From Caulobacterales bacterium (GTDB taxonomy: Bacteria; Pseudomonadota; Alphaproteobacteria; Caulobacterales; Caulobacteraceae): 55,081 bases of DNA. The notes beneath the pieces were generated by a model. It saw only the letters and a program-made list of their open reading frames with translations. It was not told where the DNA came from and did no database searches. The DNA lies in NCBI GenBank assembly GCA_947474395.1, contig CANJID010000021.1, positions 1 to 55,081 of the forward strand, written 5' to 3'. Both the position numbers and the translations under genes were made by a program. Shown here in pieces: positions 41,873 to 50,505 of the stretch; positions within the stretch are counted from its first letter, which is position 1; each line of letters opens with the position of its first letter.

Positions 41873-42939
41873 TGCTCCGGGTCGCGGTGGTTGGACTTGG
41901 CATGGCGGCCGAACCCCACGCCCGCAGTCTGGCCGAGCTTCAGGACCGCATCGAGGTCCGCTGGATGGCGACCCGCTCCGCCGCCCGCCGCGACGCCTTC
42001 GCCGAGCGCTTCGCCTTCCCCACCACCTGCGACGTCGAAGCGGCAATCACCGATCCGGACGTGGACGCCGTCTTCCTCCTGACGCCCCCCGACACCCATT
42101 TCGAGCTAGCGGCCCTGGCCCTGTCCCACGGCAAGCACCTGCTCATAGAGAAACCGCTGGATGCGAGCCTCTCCCGGGCGGCCGAGATCGTGGCCCGCGC
42201 CAGGGCCGCGCGTCTGCAGCTCGGCGTGGTGCTCCAGCACCGTTTCCGCCCGGCCGCGCGCCGCCTTCGCGCCCTGATGTCCGAGGGGGCCCTGGGGCGG
42301 ATCCAGTTCGCGTCTCTGGCCGTCCCCTGGTGGAGGCCGCAGGCCTATTACGACGAGCCGGGCCGGGGCGCGCTCGCGCGCGACGGCGGCGGCGTGCTGA
42401 TGACTCAGGCGATCCACAGCCTGGACCTCTTCCGCAGCCTTGCGGGCCCGTTCGAGGTGATCGCGGCGCGGGCCTCGACGACGGCGCTGCACCGGATGGA
42501 GACCGAGGACCACGTGGCGGCCCTGCTGGGTCTGCCCGGCGGGGGTTCGGCGACGGTCATGGCGACCACGGCCAGCTATCCGGGCCAGCCGGAGCGCATC
42601 GAGATCGTCGGCGACCGGGCGGCGGTTGTGCTCTCCGGCGGCAAGCTCGACGTGGACTTCCTCGACGGCCGGTCCGAGCAGTTGCGCGGCGACAGCGCGA
42701 GCGGCGCCGGCGTCCGACCCATGGACTTCCCGCACGGCGCGCATCGGGCGCTGATCGAGGACTTCCACCGCGCCGTGGCGAACGGGGGCGCGCCCGAAGC
42801 CTCCGGCGAAGAGGCCCTCGCCACCCAGGCGCTCATCGCCGAGATCCTCGCGGCGTCCGGCCCGGTCCGGAAGCTCGGAAATCCTAGCCTCGCCTCGAAC
42901 GACACCCCTCAGGAGGACATCCTATGCGATCCATGCTGA
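41872..42939 (+). CDS. Gfo/Idh/MocA family oxidoreductase
   Basis: A 355-residue NAD(P)-dependent oxidoreductase. The Rossmann motif is RVAVVGLGMAAEPHARSLAEL. The EKP motif is LLIEKPLDASLSRAAEIV. The second domain has GVLMTQAIHSLDLFRSL with the expected active-site histidine. It overlaps kdgA by one base and the GH2 gene by 16 bases, so it is part of the uronate/GH2 operon. The substrate may be a uronate, a glycoside or an oxidised sugar. It is only distantly like the Gfo/Idh protein encoded at 29879-30868. Confidence 0.92.
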   Translation: MLRVAVVGLGMAAEPHARSLAELQDRIEVRWMATRSAARRDAFAERFAFPTTCDVEAAITDPDVDAVFLLTPPDTHFELAALALSHGKHLLIEKPLDASLSRAAEIVARARAARLQLGVVLQHRFRPAARRLRALMSEGALGRIQFASLAVPWWRPQAYYDEPGRGALARDGGGVLMTQAIHSLDLFRSLAGPFEVIAARASTTALHRMETEDHVAALLGLPGGGSATVMATTASYPGQPERIEIVGDRAAVVLSGGKLDVDFLDGRSEQLRGDSASGAGVRPMDFPHGAHRALIEDFHRAVANGGAPEASGEEALATQALIAEILAASGPVRKLGNPSLASNDTPQEDILCDPC

Positions 42940-45614
42940 AAGCGGCCGGGGTCATCCTCGCCTTGTGCGCCGGCCCGGCGACGGCCGCCGCGCCGCGGGG
43001 GTCCGCCTCCGCGGACGCCGTCAGGCAGACCGTGCCGCTCGCCGCGGGCTGGCGGTTCCACTTCGGCGAGGCTTCGGGGGCCGAGCGTCCCGGCTTCAGC
43101 GACGCCGGCTGGCAGACGGTCAGCACGCCCCACACCTGGAACCGCGTGGGCGCCTATACCGAGGCGCATGCCGGCCGGCTGAACACCCCGGAGGTCCTGA
43201 ACAAGAACCAGGGTGTGGGCTGGTACCGCCTGACGTTCACGCCGCCGGCGAGCTTCACCGGCAAGAAGGCCTGGCTGCAGTTCGACGCGGTGAGCCGCAC
43301 CGCGGAAGTCTGGCTGAACGGGGTCATGCTCGGCCGTCACCAGGGCGGCTTCTCCCGCTTCCGCCTCGATGCGACCGGCGCCCTAAAGCCCGGCCAGCCG
43401 AACCTCCTGGTGGTCAAGGCCGACAACACCGCGCCAGCGAGCGGATCGACGACGGCCGACGTGCTGCCGCTGTCGGGGGACTTCTTCGTGCACGGCGGAC
43501 TTTACCGGCCGGTTTCGCTGATCGCGACGGACCCTGTCCACATCGCCATGCTCGATTTCGGCGGGCCCGGCGTTTACGCGCACACGGCCAGGCTGGAAAA
43601 GGGTGTGGCCGACGTCAGCGTCCGCTCCAGGCTCAGCAACGACGGCCAGGCCGCCGCCAAGGTCACGGTCGTCGCCCGCCTCGTCAGCGCCGAGGGCCGG
43701 ATCGCCGCCGAGGAAAGGCGCACGCTCGACCTGCGCCCTGGCGCTTCCGAGGTGGAGCAGACCCTGACCGTGCGCGCGCCCCGACTCTGGCAAGGCGTGG
43801 CGGACCCCTACCTCTACCGCCTGGTCGTGGAACTGCGCGACGGCGGCGGGCGCCGCCTCGACCAGCTGGCCCAGGCGTTCGGCGTACGGCAGATGCGCTT
43901 CGACCCGCAAGTCGGGTTCCTGCTCAACGGCAAGCCCCTGCGCCTGCACGGCGTGGGCCTGCACCAGGACCTCGAAGGCAAGGGCTGGGCCACGACCGCC
44001 GCCGACATCGAGGCGGATGTCAGGCTGATCCGGGAGATGGGCGCCAACACCATCCGCCTGACCCACTACCAGCACGGCCAGCCGATCCACGACCTCGCCG
44101 ACAAGTACGGCCTGATCCTGTGGGACGAGATTCCGCTGGTTTCATCCTGGACTGTGAACCCCGGCCAGCAGGAGGCCTCCCCCGGCCTCCTGGCGAACGC
44201 TCGTCAGCAGATGCAGGAGCTGATCCGGCAGAACGGAAATCACGCCTCTGTGGCTGCCTGGGGCATCGCCAACGAAGTCGACTTCGGCAACTCCATCCCG
44301 CAGTTCCTAGCCGGCGGCAAAGGCGAGCCGCCGGACCCGCTGCCCCTGCTGCGCGAGCTGAGCGCCCTGGCGCGCGCCGAGGACCCCAGCCGCCCGACGA
44401 CCCAGGCCAACTGCTGCGAGGGCCGTCTTTTCGACGCGAACGCGGCCGTCCCGATCGTGGCGCCCGCCGCCGATCTGGCGGGCGCGAACCGCTACTTCGG
44501 CTGGTACTACGGTGCGGTGGGCGAGCTCGGTCCCCACTTGGACGCCCTCCACGTGCGCCGGCCGAACCAGCCGCTTGCCGTTGCCGAGTACGGCGCCGGC
44601 GGAGCCATCACCATGCACACCGACAATCCGCTGGGCGGGCCCGTCGACTCCCGGGGGCGCAACCAGCCGGAGGAATATCAGAACTACGTTCACGAGAGCT
44701 CATGGGCAACGCTCAAGTCCAAGCCCTACCTCTGGGCTACCTGGCTCTGGAACAGCTTCGACTTCGCCACCACGGTCCGCCACGAAGGCGACTCCGACGA
44801 CATCAACACCAAGGGCCTCGTCACCTACGACCGGAAGGTGAAGAAGGACGCGTTTTTCTTCTACAAGGCCAACTGGACCCCGGCGCCGACGGTCCACATC
44901 AACGGCCGCCGCTACGTCGACCGCGCCTACGCCGTGACCGACGTGAGGGTCTACAGCAATGGGTCCGCGACGGAGCTCAGGCTGAACGGCCGCTCGCTTG
45001 GGGTGCGGCGTCGTTGCGAGCAGATGACATGCGTATGGTCAAACATCCGGCTTCAGCCTGGCGACAACAACCTTGTCGCCGTGGGCCAGTTCGGCGGGAA
45101 GCCGGTGCGCGACGCCATCATCTGGAGGGTCGCGCCCGACGTGGCCGCCTCGATGCGGATCGACAGCGGCGCCCTGATGGCTGCGACGGCGCAGACGGGC
45201 CGCTACGGTTCGGACAATTTCTTCGAGGGCGGGCGCGCCGCCACCGTCAACAGGGCGGCGGACTACGGCAGGGCCGCTGAAAAGAAGACCATTTCCGGCA
45301 CGCCCGACTCCGACGTCGCCGCAACCTATCGGGAGGGGGATTTCCGTTACCGGCTCCCGCTGTCTGACGGGCGCTACCAGGTGACGCTTACCTTCGTGGA
45401 GCCTTCCGCCAAGCCCGGCGAACGCCAGTTCGACGTCCTCGCCGACGGCGCGCCCAAGCTGGAGCGGCTCGACATCGCCGCCGCCGGCGCCGGCCCCCTC
45501 GCCGCCCTCCGCCGCAGCTTCCCCGTGGACGTGAAGGGCGGTCGGCTCGACCTCCAGTTCAGGCCGGCGAAGGGCGCCGCGATCGTCTCAGCGGTGGAAA
45601 TCCAGCGCCAATGA
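42924..45614 (+). CDS. Exported GH2 glycosidase with malectin-like C terminus
   Basis: An 896-residue glycoside hydrolase family 2 enzyme, which includes beta-galactosidases and beta-glucuronidases. A signal peptide (AAGVILALCAGPATAAA) precedes the sugar-binding domain (residues 40-200), the immunoglobulin-like domain and the TIM barrel. The acid/base is Glu451 in WGIANEVDFG and the nucleophile is Glu555 in AVAEYGAGG. A DUF4982-type domain and a malectin-like domain (from about 760) follow. AGGAGG lies 7 bases before the ATG. It is the last gene of the uronate operon, so beta-glucuronidase is the first guess, releasing glucuronate for UxaC. Beta-galactosidase is possible. Confidence 0.9.
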   Translation: MRSMLKAAGVILALCAGPATAAAPRGSASADAVRQTVPLAAGWRFHFGEASGAERPGFSDAGWQTVSTPHTWNRVGAYTEAHAGRLNTPEVLNKNQGVGWYRLTFTPPASFTGKKAWLQFDAVSRTAEVWLNGVMLGRHQGGFSRFRLDATGALKPGQPNLLVVKADNTAPASGSTTADVLPLSGDFFVHGGLYRPVSLIATDPVHIAMLDFGGPGVYAHTARLEKGVADVSVRSRLSNDGQAAAKVTVVARLVSAEGRIAAEERRTLDLRPGASEVEQTLTVRAPRLWQGVADPYLYRLVVELRDGGGRRLDQLAQAFGVRQMRFDPQVGFLLNGKPLRLHGVGLHQDLEGKGWATTAADIEADVRLIREMGANTIRLTHYQHGQPIHDLADKYGLILWDEIPLVSSWTVNPGQQEASPGLLANARQQMQELIRQNGNHASVAAWGIANEVDFGNSIPQFLAGGKGEPPDPLPLLRELSALARAEDPSRPTTQANCCEGRLFDANAAVPIVAPAADLAGANRYFGWYYGAVGELGPHLDALHVRRPNQPLAVAEYGAGGAITMHTDNPLGGPVDSRGRNQPEEYQNYVHESSWATLKSKPYLWATWLWNSFDFATTVRHEGDSDDINTKGLVTYDRKVKKDAFFFYKANWTPAPTVHINGRRYVDRAYAVTDVRVYSNGSATELRLNGRSLGVRRRCEQMTCVWSNIRLQPGDNNLVAVGQFGGKPVRDAIIWRVAPDVAASMRIDSGALMAATAQTGRYGSDNFFEGGRAATVNRAADYGRAAEKKTISGTPDSDVAATYREGDFRYRLPLSDGRYQVTLTFVEPSAKPGERQFDVLADGAPKLERLDIAAAGAGPLAALRRSFPVDVKGGRLDLQFRPAKGAAIVSAVEIQRQ

Positions 45615-45793
45615 TCGAGCATGCGAGCTTACCGGGCGGGCGGCGCAAGCGGGGCGAGCCGTTCCCCGGGACCTCGTCATAGTCCGGCGTCCGCGCACCG
45701 CTTCAGCGTTTCAGCCGGGAAACAACCGCTGGGCGGTCTCGTGCACCGCAGTGCCGCGCAGCACACGCTCGGGCGTCGTCCCGGCGGCCACGA

Positions 45794-46918
45794 TCAGAAC
45801 GACTCCGCCAGCGCGCGCAGGGACCGTTCGACGACCTCGGTCTGGGCCGCGGGGGGCGCGCCGGCCTGTTCTAGCCGGCCAATCTCGACCGAGTTCTCCA
45901 CGACCAGGCGGGCCCGGGGATAGCGCCGCGCCATGAACGCGGAGAAGGCCGTCTCCGGTTCAGTGACCCGTCCGACCTCCTCGGCCAGGACCAGGGCGTC
46001 CTCGACCGCCATTCCGGCGCCCGAGGCGAGCTGAGGCGTAGCGGGATGAGCTGCGTCGCCGATCAGGATGACGCGGCCCCTGTGCCAGGGTGGCGGAGCA
46101 AGGAAGCTCTCCAAAGGCCGGGCGGCGATGCCCGAGTCGGCGTCGAGGCCATCGCGTAGCCGCGCGAGCGGCCCTCCATAACCCTGCAACAACGCCTGTA
46201 GGTCGAGATGCGGGCTCAGCGGCCGAGGGGGCTTCTCGGGGACGGACTGCAGCAGAAACATATACATTCGGTCAGGCGACACAGGGCACAGCCCGACCTT
46301 CACCGGACCACCGAGGAAGAAGCGGCGGCGCACCACCTCCGGCGGCCGTTCTGCCGAAACCCGCCAGCATACCTGCCCGGTGAACGCTGGCTCCGGTCCG
46401 CCCGGGAACATGAGTTTGCGGGTCTTGGAAAATATGCCGTCGGCGCCGACGACGAGATCGTAGGCTCGTGACTCTCCGGTCGTGAGCACCGCCTGGCCAT
46501 CCGGGGTGATAGACTCCACGCTTGCCCCAAGGCGGACATGAGCCCCGCTGGCCCTGACGCGCTGCGACAGGATGTTGTGCAGCATCGGGCGCATGATCCC
46601 GCCGCTGCCCGGCACGACCGAACCCGCAGGCGTCGGCGTCTCAAGGCGGGAGACAATCGTGCCGTCCTGCGCGCAGATGTCGATGCCCTCGCCCGTGTAG
46701 GCTTCCCTGGCGACCGCATCCAGAACGCCGAGCGCCTGGAACGCCCTGAGGGTGGGCCCTGTAAGGGTGATCCCCGCCCCCTGCACGCGCCAGTTGGGAT
46801 CGCGCTCGACCAAGTCGACCTCATAGCCGATGCGGCGCAAGGAAATGGCCGCAGCCATGCCGGCGACGCCACCGCCGACGATCAGGGCCGTGCGCACGGT
46901 CATGTTTCCAGCCGCCAC
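45794..46918 (-). CDS. FAD-dependent aromatic monooxygenase (second copy)
   Basis: A 374-residue group A flavoprotein monooxygenase related to the one encoded at 11697-12812. It has LIVGGGVAGMAAAISLRRIGY at the N-terminal FAD site, VVGADGIFSKTR, and LIGDAAHPATPQLASGAGMA. Such enzymes hydroxylate phenolic acids with NAD(P)H. It overlaps the downstream end of the LigB-type gene by 19 bases. It is transcribed convergently to the GH2 gene across a 179-base gap that shows nothing recognisable. The likely task is to make the ortho-diphenol or triphenol that LigAB cleaves. Confidence 0.9.
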   Translation of the reverse strand: MAAGNMTVRTALIVGGGVAGMAAAISLRRIGYEVDLVERDPNWRVQGAGITLTGPTLRAFQALGVLDAVAREAYTGEGIDICAQDGTIVSRLETPTPAGSVVPGSGGIMRPMLHNILSQRVRASGAHVRLGASVESITPDGQAVLTTGESRAYDLVVGADGIFSKTRKLMFPGGPEPAFTGQVCWRVSAERPPEVVRRRFFLGGPVKVGLCPVSPDRMYMFLLQSVPEKPPRPLSPHLDLQALLQGYGGPLARLRDGLDADSGIAARPLESFLAPPPWHRGRVILIGDAAHPATPQLASGAGMAVEDALVLAEEVGRVTEPETAFSAFMARRYPRARLVVENSVEIGRLEQAGAPPAAQTEVVERSLRALAESF

Positions 46919-47727
46919 TGGGCCACGCCGATGCCGGCGTACCAGTCGGGCAGGCCCTTATAGTAGATCACGTCCAGGCCGCCCGGCCCGGCGATGCCGT
47001 GTGCTGTCAGCCACATCCGCACCTCCTCCGCCCCGTTGCCGGCCTCGTTGACCTGTCGGGTTGCGAAGTCGAGGAGGGCCGCGGCGTCGCCGCCGCCGAG
47101 GTGGTTCAGGAAGCCGCGATCGAAGGCCTCGTTGACCAAGCCCATGCGCGGGGTGCCGACATCGTGGCTCAGGCCCCCGGTGGCCAGCACCGCCACCCGA
47201 TCCACGCCGGTGTAGACGCGCAGGGCACGCCCGAGGAACCCGCCCAGCTCCAGGCAGCGGCGCATGGTCGGCAGGGGCGGCTGCACGCAATTGACCAGGA
47301 CCGGCACGATCGGCGTTGTCCGATCCACCCCGGCCAACTCCAGGGGCGTCAAGGTCCCGTGGTCCAGGGTCAGGTTGAGGGACAGGGCCGGATCGAACCC
47401 GGCTTCATAGGCCTCGCCCACCAGATAGGCGCCGAGGACGGGGTCGCCGGGCAGGACGCGCTTGTCGGCCTTCAGCCAGGCCTCGATCGGCGTCTCATAG
47501 CCCTCCGCCGCGCCGATGGCGAAGGCGGGCAGATTGTCGAGGAAGAAGTTGTGCATGTGGTCGTCGGAGATGACGACGATGGCCTGGGCGCGGCAGGCTG
47601 CTATGCGCCGGCCGAGCTCCGCAAAGCCCGCCTGGACCTCGGCGAGGTCGCCCTCGGCGATGAGGCCGGGAAAATTGAGCATGACCGGCGTGTGGCTGGC
47701 CGCGAAGACGCCGACGATCTCAGCCAC
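46900..47727 (-). CDS. LigB-type extradiol dioxygenase catalytic subunit
   Basis: A 275-residue type II extradiol dioxygenase (LigB/protocatechuate 4,5-dioxygenase beta superfamily), which uses Fe(II). The candidate iron and catalytic residues are His12 in AASHTPVMLNFPG, the histidines in ISDDHMHNFF near residue 57, the DHGTL stretch near 122 and His in ATGGLSHDVGTP near 187. It overlaps the LigA-type gene by 8 bases. The pair would open a protocatechuate-, gallate- or catechol-type ring. It is unrelated in fold to the VOC dioxygenase at 10772-11674. Confidence 0.93.
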   Translation of the reverse strand: MAEIVGVFAASHTPVMLNFPGLIAEGDLAEVQAGFAELGRRIAACRAQAIVVISDDHMHNFFLDNLPAFAIGAAEGYETPIEAWLKADKRVLPGDPVLGAYLVGEAYEAGFDPALSLNLTLDHGTLTPLELAGVDRTTPIVPVLVNCVQPPLPTMRRCLELGGFLGRALRVYTGVDRVAVLATGGLSHDVGTPRMGLVNEAFDRGFLNHLGGGDAAALLDFATRQVNEAGNGAEEVRMWLTAHGIAGPGGLDVIYYKGLPDWYAGIGVAQWRLET

Positions 47728-48025
47728 CAGCAGGGTCCTCCGCCACGGCCCTCAGGGCGCCGAGGTAGTCGGCTTCCGGGATGCGCAGGTGCAGGCAATG
47801 GGCGCGCAGCAGGTAGGGATTGGCCCCGGCGAGGTAGAGCTGGCCGATGTCCGGCCCGGCCAGATGCGCCTTGGCGGCCTCGGTCAGGGGCATATCCCTG
47901 CAATAGGCGGCCGGATCGGCGTCGAAACGGGCCATCTCGGCGGGCTTGTGCTGGGTGTCGTAGAGCACCCGGTTGATCCAGTAGGCCTCGGGACTGGGGA
48001 TGGCCTGGACCCAGTTGCGGCTCAT
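47720..48025 (-). CDS. LigA-type dioxygenase small subunit
   Basis: A 101-residue protein of the protocatechuate 4,5-dioxygenase alpha (LigA) family, whose small helical domain caps the active site of LigB. Recognisable parts are LYDTQHKPAEMARFDADPAA followed by YCRDMPLTEAAKAHLAG, and DIGQLYLAGANPYLLRAHCL. The start at 48025 overlaps the hydrolase stop by four bases (ATGA), and its 3' end overlaps the LigB-type gene by 8 bases, so the two subunits are translated together. In several relatives the two domains are fused in one protein; here they are separate. Confidence 0.92.
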   Translation of the reverse strand: MSRNWVQAIPSPEAYWINRVLYDTQHKPAEMARFDADPAAYCRDMPLTEAAKAHLAGPDIGQLYLAGANPYLLRAHCLHLRIPEADYLGALRAVAEDPAGG

Positions 48026-49164
48026 GACGCCGCCCCGACCTGGTCGGCGAGCCACTCGACGATGGTGGGGACGGTGCGCTGGGTGTGCCCCATGTGGCCG
48101 CCGGGGAACAGGCGCACGCTCTTGGGCGAGCCGTGCTCCAGGAGGAGGAAGATGTCCTCGACCGGGCACTGCCTGTCCGCCTTGCCGTTTACGAGCAGCA
48201 GCGGCGCGCAGGGACGGTCCAAGAGGCCCTGGTCGACCAGGGACAGGCGCCTGAAGAAGTCGATGTATTCGGCGTCGCTGGCCGCCCCCAGCATGCGGCT
48301 GCGGGTCTCGACCAGCTCCATCAGATAGCTATCGGGGAAGCGGGACGCCTCGACCCAGTCGCGCTGGAACATATGGTGGGCGCCGCCGCCCCAGCTGACC
48401 CCGCCCGCGATGCGCTCAGGGTGGGTGTGGCAGAGCTTGGTGACCCAATAGCCGCCGAAGGAGCGGCCCAGTAGCCCGACCTTGGCGCCGTCGAGGTCGT
48501 CCTGCGCGGCGATCCAGTCGAACACCGCGATGAACTGGCGCTCCCCGTCGATCCCGCCCTTGACCGGACTCTCGCCGGTGCCCGGCCCGTCCATGGCCAG
48601 GGTGGCCACGCCCATCTTCAGCAGGGGGTCCGAGGTCCCGGTCAGCTGCTCCTTCCAGGCGTCGACCCCCCCCCACATGACCACCGCCGGCGGCCGTTCA
48701 GCGCCGGGGGGGCGGCGGTAGAGGAAGGCGATCTCGCGCCCCTCGCCCTCCCGGCCCTCGAATGGGATTACGACGCGCCGGGTGGAGATGTCGAAGTACT
48801 CTGCCGCTTCGAGATAGGCGTCTCGCTCCAAGGCGGCGTTCTCGAGCTTCTTCGGATGGTTAGGACAGGGAAAGCGGCCCAGGAAGTAGAGGCCGTGAGC
48901 TTCCAGAAACAGTGCCGCGGCCCTGTCGCGATCGCCGGCCGCTGCGGCGGCGCGCGCCTGCTCGCGGACCCTGGCGCCGGCCGCGCCCCAGGCGTCGCCC
49001 CAGGTCTGTCCATCGAGGCTGGCGAGCCCGTCGATGACCGGGCCGCCGACGGCCTCGGTCACCAGGTTCATCGGATGCTGTTTGGCCAGCCGCTGGCGCA
49101 TCCAGGCCTTGGCTTCGTCCAGGGTGCGGGGACGACCCGTGGGAAGGGCCTCAGGCTGGGACAT
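48022..49164 (-). CDS. Alpha/beta hydrolase, C-C hydrolase type (second copy)
   Basis: A 380-residue alpha/beta hydrolase with a helical N-terminal cap, of the same FrsA or dihydroxypseudooxynicotine hydrolase-like architecture as the 9603-10766 product. The triad is Ser235 in LLGRSFGGYWV, an aspartate in NGKADRQCPVEDI and a histidine in PGGHMGHTQRT. The oxyanion segment is VVMWGGVDAWKEQ. It overlaps the LigA-type gene and the MFS gene and so belongs to the same operon. It probably cleaves a carbon-carbon or ester bond in the substrate or the ring-fission product. Confidence 0.87.
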   Translation of the reverse strand: MSQPEALPTGRPRTLDEAKAWMRQRLAKQHPMNLVTEAVGGPVIDGLASLDGQTWGDAWGAAGARVREQARAAAAAGDRDRAAALFLEAHGLYFLGRFPCPNHPKKLENAALERDAYLEAAEYFDISTRRVVIPFEGREGEGREIAFLYRRPPGAERPPAVVMWGGVDAWKEQLTGTSDPLLKMGVATLAMDGPGTGESPVKGGIDGERQFIAVFDWIAAQDDLDGAKVGLLGRSFGGYWVTKLCHTHPERIAGGVSWGGGAHHMFQRDWVEASRFPDSYLMELVETRSRMLGAASDAEYIDFFRRLSLVDQGLLDRPCAPLLLVNGKADRQCPVEDIFLLLEHGSPKSVRLFPGGHMGHTQRTVPTIVEWLADQVGAAS

Positions 49165-50401
49165 CGGCCAGTTTCTCGGTCTTGAAGCCGCCGCGGATGC
49201 AGGCGACGGCGATGGCGGCCGCCACCAGGAGCCCGGTGAAGATCCACAGGCCCGGCGCGTAGGAGCCGAACCGGTCCCGGGCCATGGGCAGAAGGGCGGC
49301 CCCGAAGCCGGCGCCGAACTGGAAGACGGCGAAGATCGCGCCGTAGATCCGGCCGAACGACTTCAAGCCGAAGCGGCCCTTGATCATGTAGCCGAGCACG
49401 TCGAACTCGGCGCCGAACAGCAGGCCGATCAGGGCGGCGCAGACGAAGGCCATGTCGCCCGCCGCACCCATCGCATAGAGGCCGCAGGCCAAGGCGCCGC
49501 CGAGGATGAAGACGATCATCACCCGGGTCGGCGAGAAGCGGTCGAGCAGCGTGCCGGTGAGCAGCCGGCCAAACAGGCCGAACAGGCCGAATACGGTCTG
49601 CACCAGGGCCGCGCGCCCCGGCGCCATGCCGCCGTCCACCAGCAGCGGGACCTGGTGGACGATCATGGCGGTGTTCATCACCCCGATCAGCAGGAAGGCG
49701 ACGGCCAGAAGCGCGAAGGTCGGTGTTCGCGCCGCGGCCCCGAAGCTGTCTCCGGTCATGGGGCGCGCGGCCTCGCCGCCAGGTGCGTCGACGGGCCGCT
49801 CGCGCACGAACAGCCAGACTATGGGGAAGGTCAGGAATAGGACGATGCAACCCAGCCCAAGGTAAGCCGAGCGCCAGCCGTAGCCCTGGATCAGGAAGCC
49901 GACCACGAGCGGGACGAGCATGGCGCCGACGGCGACGCCGGCGTTGGTCACTCCCAGGGCCAGGCCGAGGCGGCCGCGGAACCAGCCGCTCACCGCCTTG
50001 ACGTAGGCCAGGGGAAAGAGGCCGACCCCGAGGAAAGGGATGACGACCCAGGCGGCGTAATAGACCCAGTGCAACGGCGGCAACAGCGACAGGGCTGCGA
50101 TGCCGAGAGCGAAGGCCGGGATGGACGGCAGCATCACCCTACGCACGCCGAACCGGTCGATCAGCCAGCCCTGCAGCGGCGAGACCACCACGACCATGTA
50201 GGACACGATAGTGGTGGCGAGCGCCACGTCGGTGCGGGTCCAGCCGAAGTCGGCCTGCAGCGGGCGCATGAAGAGGCCCAGGCTCAACACCGCCACCGTG
50301 CTCGGCCCGAAGGCGAGGGCGACGGCCGAAGCGAGCACGACGGTCCAGCCCGGATAGCGTGGGCTGTTCTCGCCGCCCATTGTCGCCGCGTGGTCGGTCA
50401 T
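49151..50401 (-). CDS. MFS transporter of the LigAB operon
   Basis: A 416-residue major facilitator with about twelve hydrophobic segments, for example the FGPSTVAVLSLGLFMRPLQ helix, the region after ATTIVSYMVVVVSPLQGWLIDRFG, and the IMIVFILGGALACGLYAMGA helix. It resembles the oxalate:formate antiporter-like / monocarboxylate group often encoded beside aromatic-acid genes. It is the first gene of the minus-strand operon, and its start codon is the very edge of the 105-bp direct repeat. It would import the aromatic substrate. The AraC regulator at 52921 was probably its original divergent neighbour. Confidence 0.88.
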   Translation of the reverse strand: MTDHAATMGGENSPRYPGWTVVLASAVALAFGPSTVAVLSLGLFMRPLQADFGWTRTDVALATTIVSYMVVVVSPLQGWLIDRFGVRRVMLPSIPAFALGIAALSLLPPLHWVYYAAWVVIPFLGVGLFPLAYVKAVSGWFRGRLGLALGVTNAGVAVGAMLVPLVVGFLIQGYGWRSAYLGLGCIVLFLTFPIVWLFVRERPVDAPGGEAARPMTGDSFGAAARTPTFALLAVAFLLIGVMNTAMIVHQVPLLVDGGMAPGRAALVQTVFGLFGLFGRLLTGTLLDRFSPTRVMIVFILGGALACGLYAMGAAGDMAFVCAALIGLLFGAEFDVLGYMIKGRFGLKSFGRIYGAIFAVFQFGAGFGAALLPMARDRFGSYAPGLWIFTGLLVAAAIAVACIRGGFKTEKLADVPA

Positions 50402-50505
50402 GCGCCCTCCCGCCCGGCCTTCTCGGGCCTTGAGGCACTAGGGGTAGCAGGCCCCGCCTTCGGCGACTTGACTGGGGGCGCAAAGGAACTTGATCGAAAC
50501 GCCGG
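50401..50505. repeat. 105-bp direct repeat, left copy
   Basis: This stretch is identical over 105 bases to 52797-52901. It starts with TGCGCCCTCCCGCC at the MFS start codon and ends with CGAAACGCCGG. It contains the upstream region of the MFS gene. Outside these 105 bases the two flanks differ at once. The two copies bracket the MarR and O-demethylase genes. Confidence 0.97.

Noticed and set aside
42965-45280. 771-codon alternative frame inside the GH2 gene
   Set aside because: Arg/Ala-rich shadow of the GH2 coding frame.
45615-45793. Possible small gene between GH2 and the monooxygenase
   Set aside because: The open frame at 45621-45923 overlaps the monooxygenase gene, lacks a ribosome binding site and has no recognisable features.
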